Origin: Hymenopus coronatus
Taxonomy: Eukaryota > Arthropoda > Insecta > Mantodea > Hymenopodidae
Assembly (NCBI GenBank): GCA_030762935.1
Contig: CM060881.1
Coordinates: 101,168,001 to 101,232,000 of the forward strand
Reading direction: 5' to 3'
Length of the DNA: 64,000 bases
The stretch's first letter is position 1; each line of letters starts with the position of its first letter. Made by a program: the position numbers and the translations under genes. Positions 11,295-22,329 of the stretch are shown piece by piece. Below the pieces are notes generated by a model that ran no database searches, was not told where the DNA came from, and worked only from the letters and a program-made list of their open reading frames with translations.

Positions 11295-12163
11295 TCTGAT
11301 GTGTACCATTCACATGACTTTCTCCATATCCCTGCAACAAATAATTCTTAAAAAGCTTATACTTCTATTTACTTTATGCTAATCAGAAAAAATTAGCAGA
11401 AATAGCCTTATTACTCGCATCCTTGTAAGTAGAAGCGAAATAAGGGACAACCGTAAGTTAAAGTGATAGTCAAAAGCTGGTTGCTATGTCAATGAAGTTC
11501 CTTTGTTTATACGGATAGGAGTTGACAAGTTCCAGTATGAGAAAAGTATACGTTTTTCATAGCAGAAACCAAAAATAAGGAATGTCAAAAAAACGACGAA
11601 CTCCACGAAAAAAAATGTATATAACATAAATATGTGTTTTAATGTGCTCTACATTTTTTGTGTAGTAAGCTTTTGTCCATCTCTTATGGTTTAGCAGTTA
11701 TTCAAAATTTAGTAAAATTCATCCAGAATAAACTACTCTTCAGAGGCTATTCCCAGAAAATTCAAGATATGCATTTCATTTGTCAGGTAAATATGTTTAA
11801 TATCCGAAATTTTAATAAAAATCGTTATAGCCATTTTTGAGAAAATCAAAATTTTCGAAAAAAGTTCCATGTAAAGGGTAGTTGGGGGTGGGGGGATTTT
11901 TCTCAAAATCTTCGTGTCGCATCCCTGGAAGATACTAAACTTAAATACCAAGTTTGGTATTTTACTTACTTTTCGTTTTTGAGTTATCGTGTTCACAGAC
12001 ACACGGACACACACACGGACCTTTTTGTGAAAATGCTTTTTTTGGATATTGGGGACTCTAAAACATATATTTCAGGATTTCCGGTGAAATCTCGGTATCG
12101 AATTTTTGGTGGAGTGCAATACTTTCTCTATACACTATGTACATAGTGCGTATGGAGAAAGTA
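11295..12163. mobile_element. FB family, F arm plus loop, well preserved
   Basis: This is one of the cleanest half copies. It starts tctgatgtgtaccattcaca and includes the internal CA repeat near 12000. It ends with the loop palindrome and gagaaagtaa. It is bounded by unrelated sequence on both sides, which shows that the F+M half is a recurring 870-bp unit. A second clean example is 31716-32571. Confidence 0.8.
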
Positions 12164-13399
12164 AACATGCAACTTAATTCTTACAGTTTTGTTGCTGGAC
12201 ATTTTGGGGAATGGCAAACATCCGGAATTTACGCTTCCTTTTCATGAGCATTACCAACTACGTTCCGAGAAGCGGATGAATGATCCGAGGAACACATTTT
12301 CCTTGTGTTTGCCAACATCACGTGCGCAGTTGTCACATATTTGTTTCAACCATTCCTTCCTGGGTCTCTCTCTTTGTTCTTTTGCCTCGCGGTGTGTACT
12401 TCAAAATATATCTGGCCCCCCTGAGTCGCTAATGTTTCTACACGGCCATATAATTTTAGTGGTTTTAGATCATATTATCATACCATTTCAGCAATTGAAA
12501 TTTTAAAATTCCAAAACTTCCTTAAAAACTATTTCTAATGATCGAGTTTTTGTTTAACCCTTTTAGTCGTTCTTATAGTTCAGCACTGTACAGCAACATA
12601 TTTATAAATCTCTTCTTGTTTACGTATTAATGTTAGTTGTTTCTTTATTTTATTTCTGATTTCTTATAAATTCGTTTATTAAGATAAGATCAATATTTTC
12701 AACTTCTTGATGAATTATCAGTACAACAAAATACAAAATAAAATCACTCTGAAGATCAACGCGTTAACATTGCGTTATGTTATTCTAGCACCGCGTGAAG
12801 TGGCGCTGCGGTAACGATGACATTTGTATTCCGTGGACTCTGCTGGCGACCGTACACTCTAGACTATTGCTTATCTTTTACGGTTTCCCTGATTCATTGG
12901 AGTGGTTTCTCTGATGTCCTGCACCTCCATGTCGTTCCATTAACCATTTCATTCATCCTTCCCCCCGTTTCCTCTCAGGGGCCTACTATGGTGCACCCGG
13001 GGTCCCAACCTGACTCCCTCATTGGGCAACTTCTGAATGGTGAAGGAGTCAGTATGTGAAAACGCCCAACCACGTGTAGGGCGTGCGTGGAAGGAGATAT
13101 CCTGGTTGGTTGAGTGTTGTTTATCTGAGCCTGGGTCTGGCCGATGACCCACCATAGGTACCACTAGGTACCATACCGAACTCAAGTGTGATTGAAATGG
13201 CGATCCAGCTATATCCTCTGTGTAGACTTGTCGCCCCCCTGTGTAGGATTTAGAAAGGAAATAGTCCAGTCCGTAGGTCTTCGCTACTTGGTAACTCATA
13301 GGAAGGGAGTTTACATCGGTTAGCGCATTTATCATACAAAAAGGCCTAGATAAAATAGCCATTGCCTCTCCATTGTATGTCACCGGTGCTCCTTTCTCA
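12164..13399. other. Unassigned stretch before the LINE
   Basis: No family was recognised. A 217-codon minus-strand open frame (12949-13602) covers part of it, but that frame also runs antisense through LINE ORF1 sequence and has no domain, so it is not called. From about 12960 the GC content rises to a level closer to the adjoining LINE. This part could be eroded LINE 5' sequence. Confidence 0.4.
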
Positions 13400-13462
13400 T
13401 TTCTTATATCATCAGTGTCATCGCCTGCGGTGCCATAGTAGTAAAAGCGGGCGTTTAAACAC
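13400..13462 (+). mobile_element. SINE-B 3' end fragment
   Basis: The block tatcatcagtgtcatcgcc followed by agtaaaagcgggcgtttaaac is the distal part of the SINE-B family, also seen at about 16570-16635 and inverted at 31372-31435. It directly abuts the LINE ORF1 remnant. Confidence 0.6.
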
Positions 13463-14164
13463 TGTAAAAAGCAGAAAGTTAATGGTGAATCTGTGCCTAC
13501 CCGCACCCTGTTCCTTACTTTTGATCGGGTAGATCTCTCAAGGATTAAGGCAAGGAACGAAATCATGGAGGTTAGGCCATAAGCCATACATCCCAAATCC
13601 ACTCAGATGCTACAACTGTCAACGCTTTGGGCACACCATTGAGTTTTGTGGTGGTTTGTATATATGTGCAAACTGTGGAGATGGAAGTTTTACATCGACT
13701 CCAAATTGTGTTAACTGCGGCAGTGAACATCCATTTAGTTCCCGCCACCGTCCCCGTTTTTGGGAGGAGAATACGATCCAGGAAATACGTGTGGGAGAGA
13801 AAGTGTCTTTCTCTGAAAACCGGAAGCTCCTACGAATCCTCTATCCCGTGGTCTGGTACCTAAAGTTGCTTGTAGCTACACCAGCTTCGAAGTGGGAAAT
13901 CGCAACTCAGACCTGTAACATAAGCAGAGCAACAATTGCAGACTACTAACAAGGCCGTCAACATCCTTGTCCTCTTCGGCATCAACATCTGCCAACGCCG
14001 CCAATACGAAGCATAGTTCAGCACATTTGTCACCCCAACCGTCGACCTCAACCAATAAAGCCGGCAAAACCGCAGCCTATTCTAAATTGAGGAACATTTC
14101 AAGATCCGAATTCCTTAAGGAACGTGTAACGTCTGCTTCCAAAACTTCGAAGGGTAGTACTTGA
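13463..14164 (+). pseudogene. Jockey-type LINE ORF1 (gag-like) remnant
   Basis: ORF1 of Jockey-clade LINEs encodes a nucleic-acid-binding protein. The translation contains ESVPTRTLFLTFD and then a first CCHC zinc knuckle, CYNCQRFGHTIEFC (C-X2-C-X4-H-X4-C, about 13608-13649). Degraded further knuckles follow (CANCGDGS..NCVNCGSEH, to about 13730) with an RFWEENTIQEIRVGEK block typical of the region after the knuckles. A Ser/Thr/Ala-rich tail ends at a stop near 14164. A frameshift and stops lie between the parts. The N-terminal half is missing or unrecognisable. The clade call rests on the multi-knuckle pattern and on ORF2 downstream. Confidence 0.7.
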
Positions 14165-14378
14165 ATGTACTTGCTCTTCTAAAGAATCTTCTCGGAGGAG
14201 CTCCGATTGGTGGCGTCCATCTTCGCTGATCAGTAGCTCTATGGATTCGAGGTTCTCGAACCGAAATTTTCTTTTGGTAAAGGATCCTTCCCCGTGGAAA
14301 AGATGGAACAGGTGGATTATACTCCCGCTGCAAACCACGTAAGCGGCACAAGTGTTAATTCAATGGCCAAAAAGAGTA

Positions 14379-14490
14379 ACTGGATAGTTCAATATGCAGA
14401 AACAACTTTCTATTTATTTATCCCATAATATGGATGACTGGATAGTTCAATATGCAGAAACAACTTTCTATTTATTTATCCCATAATATT
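14379..14490 (+). repeat. 58-bp tandem duplication within ORF2 start
   Basis: The block beginning actggatagttcaatatgc at 14379 repeats at 14437, ending in ctatttatttatcccataat each time. The two copies are almost identical, so this slippage or duplication is later than most decay of the LINE. Confidence 0.85.
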
Positions 14491-16262
14491 GCCGGTGTTT
14501 ATCCCAAAGTGAAACATAACCACGCTGACCAGAGCTAGATTTGTTGCTTCATCAGAAAAGAACAACAATAAAACATTTAGTTCGTATGCTTTCAAGAGAT
14601 CAAGCTTCCCGTTCAAGACAACGTTACATTAGGGTAATCTCTTTTGTACGGTATGATTTATTACAGCAGGAGGATTTTTCTGCACATGGGGGCACCATAA
14701 TACAGAGATGATATCTTCATTGAATCTGTACCCATAAAATCTGGCATACTGTCCGTCACTGTAAGGCTTACATTTCCATTTATTAGCTTTATCAATTGCA
14801 GTATATATCTGGCTCCATCTGAGCATCTCTCGATCACAGATTTCGACCTGGTTTCCCAGCTACCACCTTCTTTCCTGTTGGTAGGGGACGTGAATGCCCA
14901 CCACCCTCTTTGGGGATCCCCTCGGGCTCGTGCAAGAGGTCATCTGATCGCAAATTTCTTGGATAATATACATTTTCTCTCCTAAATACCAGGGAGCCAC
15001 ATTTCTTTCAATCGTTTTTCACACCCGTTTTCCGCAGTTTGCAGTTTCTTTACAATGGAATATACCTCTGAGTCACATTCTAGTGACAATTATCTCTTAG
15101 CATAGGACGTATGTTTCACACGTTACCCAGGACACTTAGAACGAGCCAACTGTACATTTTATTCCCGCTTGGCACTTTTTCACTATAACGAACAAGACTC
15201 GGTGGAATTTTTAATCAAGACAATTATTTCTACTGCTGAGTTTTCTATTCCGCGGTCAACTGGATATCCCCGTCAATTTCCTGTCCCTAGGTGGACAGAT
15301 GATTGCCAGAATGCTATTCGTCCTCGCAAACGTGCTCTCCGGGCCAGCGTCACCCTACACTGGATAATCTGATACATCTATCAATCTGCGTGCCCAATCT
15401 AGAAAAAAATATCAAGGATAGTAAGATGGCATCATGAAGCAAGTTTGTGGCATCTTTTAATCGATATACACCTTCCTCTTTCGTAAGGGACAAGTTAAGT
15501 CGTGTAGCCGGAAAAGCGACCCATATGCCGATCGCCGGTGTAAAACACTGCAGGCGCTGTGGTTGATACGTTTGGCGTGGCCAACACTCTTGACAATGCT
15601 TTTGCTCATGTGTTTAGCTACCACAACTCGCCTCAGTTTCTTCCACTTAAGGCTCAGGTGGACTCAAGGGTCCGCCGTCTGCTCAGGAAACCATGATATA
15701 TACAATCGCCTTTTCACCATTGCGGAGCTAGACCATGCACATTGATATTCACGAAACTCTGTAACAGGTCCAGATGAAATCCACGTCCGCATGCTGTAAC
15801 ATTTCGCTTCTGAAGCTAAGGCTTTACTACTCGGAGTCTATAATCTGTCTGGGTTGAAGCAATTTTCCAATTAAGTGGCGGGAGTCACGGTTATACCTAT
15901 TTTGAAACCTGGAAAGGACCGTCACCTTCCATCCAGCTACCGTCTTATTTACCCTCACCAGTTTCGTTTGCAAGGTGATGGAACGCATGATCAATGGGCG
16001 GTTGTTGTGGTGGAATTGCACAGTCTTCTGTCCAACATCCAGTGCGGTTTTCGAAGGCGTGTCGCTCTCGACGTAGATCATGGACGGCTTTCTTAAGAAT
16101 TGTCAAACGATTGGGATATTTTTTGACATCAAGATGGATTATGATACATGTTGGCGGGTAGGGATTTTACGTTTCCTCCACCACCCAAGTGGATGCCTAC
16201 CGTTGTTCATTCCGGAGTATGAGGGACCGCATTTTCCGGGTAAGGGTTGGCTCAGTTTTTTC
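14379..16262 (+). pseudogene. Jockey-type LINE ORF2 (endonuclease-RT) remnant
   Basis: ORF2 supplies the AP-like endonuclease and reverse transcriptase for target-primed retroposition. Recognisable parts in order: an N-terminal WIVQYAETTFY-like start (14381, duplicated); FQEIKL (about 14595); SFLLVGDVNAHHPLWGS, the endonuclease GD.NAHH.LWG motif (14870-14920); an IPRSTG..PVPRWTDDC linker (about 15250-15310); SVTGPDEIHVRML (15755-15795); VIPILKPGKDRHLPSSYRLI (15892-15950); QCGFRR (about 16040); and FFDIKMDYDTCW, the RT motif around the first catalytic Asp (about 16105-16150). The FADD motif and everything after it are missing. Many stops and frameshifts make it inactive. Confidence 0.8.
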
Positions 16263-16269
16263 GAATCCT

Positions 16270-16412
16270 CCTAAATGTCACAACTTGTAACAGACAGGAC
16301 GTCTATGAGAACCTAAATGTCACAACTTGTAACAGACAGGACGACTATGAAAACCTAAATGTCACAACTTGTAACAGACAGGACGATTATGAAATACCTA
16401 AATGTCAACTTG
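16270..16412 (+). repeat. 42-bp tandem repeat, 3.3 copies
   Basis: Units start at 16270, 16312, 16354 and (partial) 16397 with cctaaatgtcacaacttg; the last copy has a deletion. Because 42 is divisible by three, the frame NVTTCNRQD.YENL repeats without a stop, but this is a by-product of the period. The repeat lies just downstream of the truncated LINE. Confidence 0.85.
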
Positions 16413-16477
16413 TAATTGTAGTTTGGTTATTTCCAATTTGGTTATATTCATGATATTAATTTGCGAACGCATGTGGG

Positions 16478-16640
16478 ATTTGTAAGGGACAAAGCGGCAC
16501 ATGGGTGGGTTTTCCCCAGATTCTCCAGTTTCCTCTGCCATCATTCTAACGTTGACATCTTCATTTCATGCACCATCAGTGTCATCGCCTGTGGTGCCAT
16601 TTGTAAAAGCGGGCGTTAAACACTATCATAAACGATATTG
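16478..16640 (+). mobile_element. SINE-B, body and 3' part
   Basis: Matches the complement of the copy at 31372-31600: gcggcacatgggtgggtttt, ccagattctccagtttcctc, accatcagtgtcatcgcc and aaaagcgggcgttaaacac. The tRNA-like head is missing. Together with the piece at 13400-13462 it brackets the LINE. Confidence 0.6.
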
Positions 16641-17309
16641 ATTTGAAATAAAAGATTTCGAATTTGAAAATATGGAGCTTAATGTTAATATACTTTTAAT
16701 TACTTGACAATTTTCATTTCAAACATGTCATTACTCATTAATATTTTCCGAAAATTAGCACAAACTTAAGGGAATTTATGTAGAATTATCAACAAAAACA
16801 CATTGATTAAAATTATTGATGCGAACTTTAATATCATTTTTAATAGTATTGCTTCCGACTATAATTGACGGAATCCCTGAATTAGTCATGAGACAATGTA
16901 ATTTCAAGCAATATATAGCAAATAAACTCGTAAAGTACGCCTTAAAGCTTTACACATTCTGCTGTGTTAGAATGTATTATACACTCAATATGGAAGTGCA
17001 CAGGAAAACAAACTAGACCATATCGAATCCTGTACAGTGCAGAAAATGTGGATGATTGTTGCAATTGACAGAGCGAAACACGATGATGGATGGCTACTTT
17101 ACCTCTGTTCCAGTCACTAATGATTTATGCACAATATGCTATCAATAAATAGGCGAATAACTGATTTCATAAATTATTTGCAGGAAAGGTGGCAGATACA
17201 TTGTCTAGAAACACAACTGGTTTTCTGTCAGTTCCTAACCTCTCTTAGCTGTGAAATTCTACCAACACGTGTAGACATCTCGCATACAAGATACATACAT
17301 TTTAAGTTC
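16641..17309. other. Unassigned AT-rich stretch
   Basis: No recognisable family or convincing reading frame. Confidence 0.5.
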
Positions 17310-17632
17310 AGTTCTCTGAATCTCATAATTTTGAAATATGGTTATTGCTTAGCCTTCTTATTTTCTCTAGCAAGTAGTATACGTACACAGTAAGCAGAAA
17401 AGGTATTTATATTCACAAAAAATTCTGTACCGAGATATCACAGGAAATACATGTTTTGAGGATCCCTGAAACCAAAAGGAACACTTTAAATTTCTCTATA
17501 AATTTTAAAATGTTTTAAAGTAGATACATAAGCATTGCATTCCACCTAAAAATGCAATACCGAGATACCACCGGAAATGCATGTTATGAGCACGTCTGAA
17601 AAAAAAAGAAGCATTTCTGGAAAAAGGTTCGT
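17310..17632. mobile_element. FB loop fragments, two in series
   Basis: Two reversed loop pieces lie in series: about 17355-17480 (gtaccgagatatcacagg, tacatgttttgaggatccc) and about 17540-17632 (gcaataccgagataccaccgg, then an R-arm start with ggaaaaaggttcgtgta). The sequence before the first (ttttgaaatatggttattgc, ttctctagcaagtagtat) recurs near 23665-23715, so the two sites share a longer common ancestor. Confidence 0.6.
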
Positions 17633-17639
17633 GTATGAG

Positions 17640-17897
17640 CTACTATGGCAACATGGCGGCACGCATTACACTTCTCAACAGACTCGCGTGTTTTCCGGTA
17701 AACGACAAGGTTTAGTCAATCATTAGGTAAATTTGTGTTAATTTAATTGCTTTTTCACACAAGTCGTGTGTAGGATATTAGCTGGATAGGTAAAATCAGA
17801 CTGAGAAATTCGATGTCATAGTCGGGATTTGAACCAAGGATTTCGCGGTCTCCAGCCGGTTACTCTAACCAGTGAGTTACTATGGTAACATGCCGGC
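17640..17897 (-). mobile_element. SINE-A copies, minus orientation
   Basis: A SINE-A leader remnant (about 17640-17720) is followed by a copy at 17751-17897 read on the minus strand: core with B-box ggttcaaatcc and an A-box-like taactcactggtt, tail ending cctacacacgacttgtgtg. It meets a plus-strand copy head to head. Confidence 0.65.
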
Positions 17898-17904
17898 TGG
17901 AAAA

Positions 17905-18190
17905 CTATGAAGCCCGGTTCTTAAAGTACTTACGATATTGTAAGTCGCAATTGGGGTATGTTATCTCAAAAGAATTTGAGATCACTTTGTGGTTTACTGG
18001 GAAACATGCGAATCAGACGAGGAATTTAATGCCGTGTTTGCATGTTGCCAAGGTAGTTCAGTGGTTAGAGCAACCTGCTACAGTCCGAGAAATCCGTGGT
18101 TCAAATACCGGCTATGGTATTGCATTTTTTAATCTGACTCTGCCTATCCAACTCTTGTCCTACACACGGCTTGTATAAAAACAATTAAAA
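17905..18190 (+). mobile_element. SINE-A, near complete, plus orientation
   Basis: Leader from about 17912 (ttaaagtacttacgatattg, ggggtatgttatctcaaa, tgtggtttactgggaaacat), then a tRNA-like core (tagttcagtggttagagcaa and ggttcaaatacc), then a tail ending in tacacacggcttgtataaaa. Together with the preceding minus-strand copy it forms an inverted SINE pair with only a few bases between heads. Confidence 0.75.
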
Positions 18191-18484
18191 TCATATTAAT
18201 TATTGTTAAAACTCCAGAAAATGTGTTAATAGTAATTAACCTCTGATTTTAAAATAACTTAATTACTAGGACATAATTAGCTATTGAATCATAGTTGAAA
18301 GTATAACATTCATTGTTGTTAAACTTCAACCAAATGTCATTCTAATATTAAAGCTTGCTTTTAAATTATATGCGCCTTGTTGTATTGTCCAAATATCGCA
18401 AAGCATGCAGGATATTGAAGATGTCAACGAAGATCCAATTCTGCCAAAGTAACCCCTTAAGTCAAAGAGCCCCGGTATGTTTTC

Positions 18485-18662
18485 AGGTTGGTTAAACCTC
18501 CAAGTAGGCGTGTCACACACAGGGCTGTGTTTATTTTCCTGAGACTACGGGTCGGAGGCCCTAACCTTCGCTATAACGAATATTGTATTGGAATTGAGCA
18601 AGAATGCTTTCTGCAAGACCAATGATCCTACACCACCTAGACCAGTAGGTTCCGTATTGAGG
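18485..18662 (+). repeat. Dispersed repeat family G, copy 1
   Basis: A block from caggttggttaaacctcc to gatcctacaccacctag matches, with many differences, the block at 34060-34228. Shared landmarks: aggttggtta, gtgtttattttcctgag or its variant, and aatgctttctg. No coding or Pol III signature; class unknown. Confidence 0.45.
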
Positions 18663-18670
18663 TATGATAC

Positions 18671-19056
18671 CACATCTTTAATATACGGTATTTTAATAAA
18701 AACCATAATAGCAATTATTTAGAAAATCGAAAATTTCAAGAAATGTTCCATTTCAAGTATAGTTTGGGGTGGCAAGATGTTTCTGAAAATCTTCCTGTCA
18801 TATCCTTGGAAATACCAAATTTGGTATTTAGCGGACTCCTGGTTTTTGAATTATGCTGTACACACACACAAACTCGCGCGCGCGCGCTCTTTCTAACCGA
18901 CCCACATATTGCTCTTTTTCTAAAAATCCTTATTGTAAATTATTTTATTTAGAGGTTCTCAAAAATATATTTCAGGTAAAGTCTCTGTATCTCTTTGGGT
19001 GGGATACAAGACATTTTCTATCTACTGTGTGTGTGTATTGTAAATGCGTGCTAGAG
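18671..19056. mobile_element. FB family, inner F arm plus loop
   Basis: It begins inside the F arm (ttaatatacggtattttaat) and includes a CA tract that here passes into cgcgcgcgcgc (about 18874-18885). It ends in a diverged loop (tattgtaaatgcgtgctaga). The outer half of the arm is missing. Confidence 0.65.
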
Positions 19057-20591
19057 TAAGTAAATATTAAAATCTTGAAATACAGACCTTTTAACATTTA
19101 GAGCATAACTGTTTGCATGGGCGTTGTACTACCATTGAGATACCATTAAATAGGCACTTATAGGTGGTTGAGTATTAATAGGTATATATTTTACCAATAT
19201 TTATATTATATATTATCTTAAATTAGCATTATATTTTACATCAAATATTATAATATCTAAGAATTAATAATGATCTAAATATCAAGAACTATCTTTGAGT
19301 TTCCTGCTTTTAATTTTATGCCGAAAAATATAGTTAAACATAAATTTATAAATGAGATAAAAGTTCAGTGTGAAATTTATTTACATACGCTTAAGGCATT
19401 GCTTAATGAGACTATATTAAATAAACTTTTAGTGGTACTCTTAAAAATTCTATAAAGGCAAACAAAGACGATTAATGGAGACAAGTAGCTTCTAAAGTCT
19501 TTTCCAAGTCTATTTTGCAGCTTTAAGAAAACGAGAGATGCGTGCCAAGTGGTCTTTAGAGATCTGTCATTTCTACTCCTTTTTGGCAAGCTATTCAAGC
19601 ACTCCTCTTTGCAAAAGCCTTTCATGTGCTAGAAAATTTCCGCCTTTGAAATTAATTACTCTGGAAAAATAATGTTCATAATTAATTCATTTATTCTACG
19701 AGAGCCTGCAATGTGAAACCCCAGAAGCTCCTTCGCTATTTAATTATTTTTATGTTTTGGGGGAAGTTTTCATCTGAGAGCGAATGAGATTTTATTTATC
19801 CTTCAAGAAATATAAAGAAAGAGATTAAATAGGTTATATACTCTTTTTTCACTAGTACACATTGTTTGTTTAAGTTTGTACCGAATTAGCTATTTTGCTA
19901 ATATTATTCCAAAGTGTTAATTTCATATCCTGTCATAGAATATTATATATATTTCCAATGTAATCACGAAATTATAAATGTTAATTGCAAATTAGTAATG
20001 AACATAATGAAACAAATCATCATTTCGAAGAGAGTAAATAAGACAAATATATGGCTTACTGTGGTATACATAATCTTTGACGGAATTCCAAACAGCTTTT
20101 TCCTGATAGACCTCACCTTTATCTGGCAAATTTGTCCCTTCCACTGATCAATCCAGTCATAATCAGTACAAGCAGAGATTAAATATCGCTTATGAAAATT
20201 CCAAACCCATTTTAACATTAAAACGATACTGAAGTTCTGAAATTATAAATATCCATATTGTATGTGTGTTGACTTTGATTCTTATTCGTATACTCTCCCA
20301 AAATGAATTATATCTGCCAATTACAGCATACGAAAACACTGATTCACTATTATTTCCAAGCAAAAGTACATGCTATATGCAATTTTAGGGCTATCGAAAA
20401 CGTCATCAACAATTGGATTTTTTAAGCTTCCAGCTACTTGATAATAAAACTATTTTTCTGTGACAGTGCATTTTAGTAATTATAATTTTTATACTTTTCT
20501 TATATGTATATCGGAAGTTCGGATAACAGGAGTTAGACTTCCGGTCCTGCTGCTGTGTTTGGTGCTTTCGCTTCAGGCTTCACCAAAATTA
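19057..20591. other. Unassigned AT-rich stretch
   Basis: Only short open frames of AT-rich composition; no domain, SINE or FB signature recognised. Confidence 0.5.
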
Positions 20592-20593
20592 TA

Positions 20594-21479
20594 CAGGGTT
20601 ACTACAAAAGAAATAGACAACTTCAACTACCTGTAAAACAAAAACTATTAGAGATAGCAACCTAATTATTTTGGAGGTTTGTTGAGAAACTCTCAAAGTT
20701 TTGTTTGCTACTATTGGTAACACTGTAGTGTTTTGTTTGTTGTTGCAGAAGCTGAAATGGCGGAAAATCCTGTGGAAAAGGCATATTGCGTGTTGGAATT
20801 TGCTAGAACGCAATCAGCAACTGTTGTCCAACGACATTTTAGAACACGTTACCACAAAAATGAAATGATGCGCTCACAAGAACCAGCATCGTCTTCATCA
20901 TGTCGCAACATGTCGATGCAAAAGTCACGCCGTATTACCTTATCTTCTTCACTCAGAAACTGTAACATCTGTAATCTGTAAGGCATCATGTGCAGTCGCT
21001 TCCGCAAGATTTTCCATACAGTTTGCTGTGGAATTTGTAATTGCATGCTTCCCCTAAATGTCGATTTCTGTGGGCTTCTTATGTAGGCAGAACGAGCACG
21101 TTCAACGTTTTCTTCCGAAACTCTTGGTCTTCCCGAGCTCTTCCCTTTGCACAAACATCCCGTTGTCTCGAATTTTCTATACCAGTTGTAGATTGACTGT
21201 CTAGTCGGTGGCGTTTCGTGGTAACGTGTTCTAAAATGTCGTTGGACAACAGTTGCTGATTACGTTCTAGCAAATTCCAACACGCAATATGCCTTTTCCA
21301 CAGGATTTTCCGCCATTTCAGCTTCTGCAACAACAAACAAAAGACTACAGCGTTACCAATAGTAACAAACGAAACTTTGAGAGTTTCTCAACATACCTCC
21401 AAAATAATTAGGTTGCTATCACTAATAGTTTTTGTTTTACAGGCAGTTGAAGTTGTCTATTTCTTTTGTAGTAGCCCTG
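20594..21479. mobile_element. DUF4817-type Tc1/mariner relic, folded back on itself
   Basis: The element runs from CAGGGTTACTAC to GTAGTAGCCCTG and is flanked by TA on both sides (TA is the usual Tc1/mariner target). Bases 20594 to about 20854 carry the 5' end and start of the transposase on the plus strand (MAENPVEKAYCVLEFARTQS, VVQRHFR). About 21225-21479 carry the same segment on the minus strand. Between them, on the minus strand, lies the DUF4817-like/HTH region: CKGKSSGRPRVSEENVERAR, IRSPQKST, QTVWKILRKRLHMMPYRLQ and FCIDML, ending near RIISF just before the first catalytic Asp. The catalytic domain is absent. Both ends are therefore the 5' end, giving arms of about 260 bp. Confidence 0.8.
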
Positions 21480-22329
21480 TATATATTCCGGGTTTTAGTT
21501 GTTCCTCGGAATTTTGTACTGCCATTTCTTTTTGCCACTACTACTACCAGAAATCATGTCACTTTGAATCCCGAAGTGGATTTTGATAATTTTAGTATAC
21601 ACTGTGTTCCAGAATGGTATGTCCAAATCATATCTTAAGGTAAGTCATCAACAACCACTCCTACCATTTACAAACTCTTTAAATTGTCTCTCTTTTTTTG
21701 TAAATAATTTCTAAAATATGATGTATATTAAATTAAATGACTTCATTACTTTTTAAACGTGCACTTCCATATCTTCTGGCTTCATATCCATTATCTAATA
21801 AAGGCATCGCTTTTACTGCGACAAGCCTGCAGAATGCTGCGGCTTAAGGAACATATTAGAACGTCGCTGTCCTTGACCGAGACTCAGTGAGTATTAAGCC
21901 AAAGAACCTACAACTGGTGGACGCGCCGTATCCACTTTTTTGTTTTTGGGGTATGGGTATGGTTTCCGGACCTTTCAGTGACTCATTTGTTCAATTGTAT
22001 TTGCAGTGTTTCTATATTTGTTTCTTTTTGGGGAATTCCGTTAGTTGAAATGGGTTTATAAATCCCATGATTTTTGATGTCATATTTTCCATTATTTACA
22101 TTCTGCATTGTCGTTTTGACACCGGTGTCCCTTCGCTATCCCATCCTCACCCCTCCTTTTTTGTTTGATTTTATTTTGTTTGGAGTGGGGAATCTAGAGA
22201 CATGTAACCCTTGGTTTTCTTTTCCTCGGGGTACCTAGTAAATGGTTGTTCCTTTAGTTGCCTATCTTGCTCACTTTTGTGCCATTTAGTCGCTCATAAT
22301 GATATTTCTTCCCTCCTTTCTTTTATTAC
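21480..22329. other. Unassigned, possibly Gypsy-like 5' leader
   Basis: Just after cctaca at 21907-21912 comes ac and then tggtggacgcg (21915-21925), which looks like an LTR end followed by a tRNA primer-binding site. It lies upstream of the gag relic at 22330. No matching second LTR was found, so this is only a suggestion. Confidence 0.3.

Noticed and set aside
11295..12163. FB as a Helitron
   Set aside because: The microsatellite and hairpin recall Helitron derivatives, but there is no 3' CTRR end, and the long inverted arms do not fit. It was kept only as a remote alternative.
12189..12506. piggyBac-like C-terminal cysteine domain
   Set aside because: Cys and His spacing does not fit on either strand.
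12949..13602. 217-codon minus-strand open frame, the longest in the window
   Set aside because: It runs antisense to Jockey ORF1 and a SINE-B tail and shows no domain, so it is a chance frame in GC-richer LINE DNA.
21907..21925. Gypsy primer-binding site after an LTR end
   Set aside because: Plausible wording (cctaca, ac, tggtggacgcg), but no LTR partner was found, and the solo LTR at 25600 does not match the upstream sequence. It was not listed as a separate feature.
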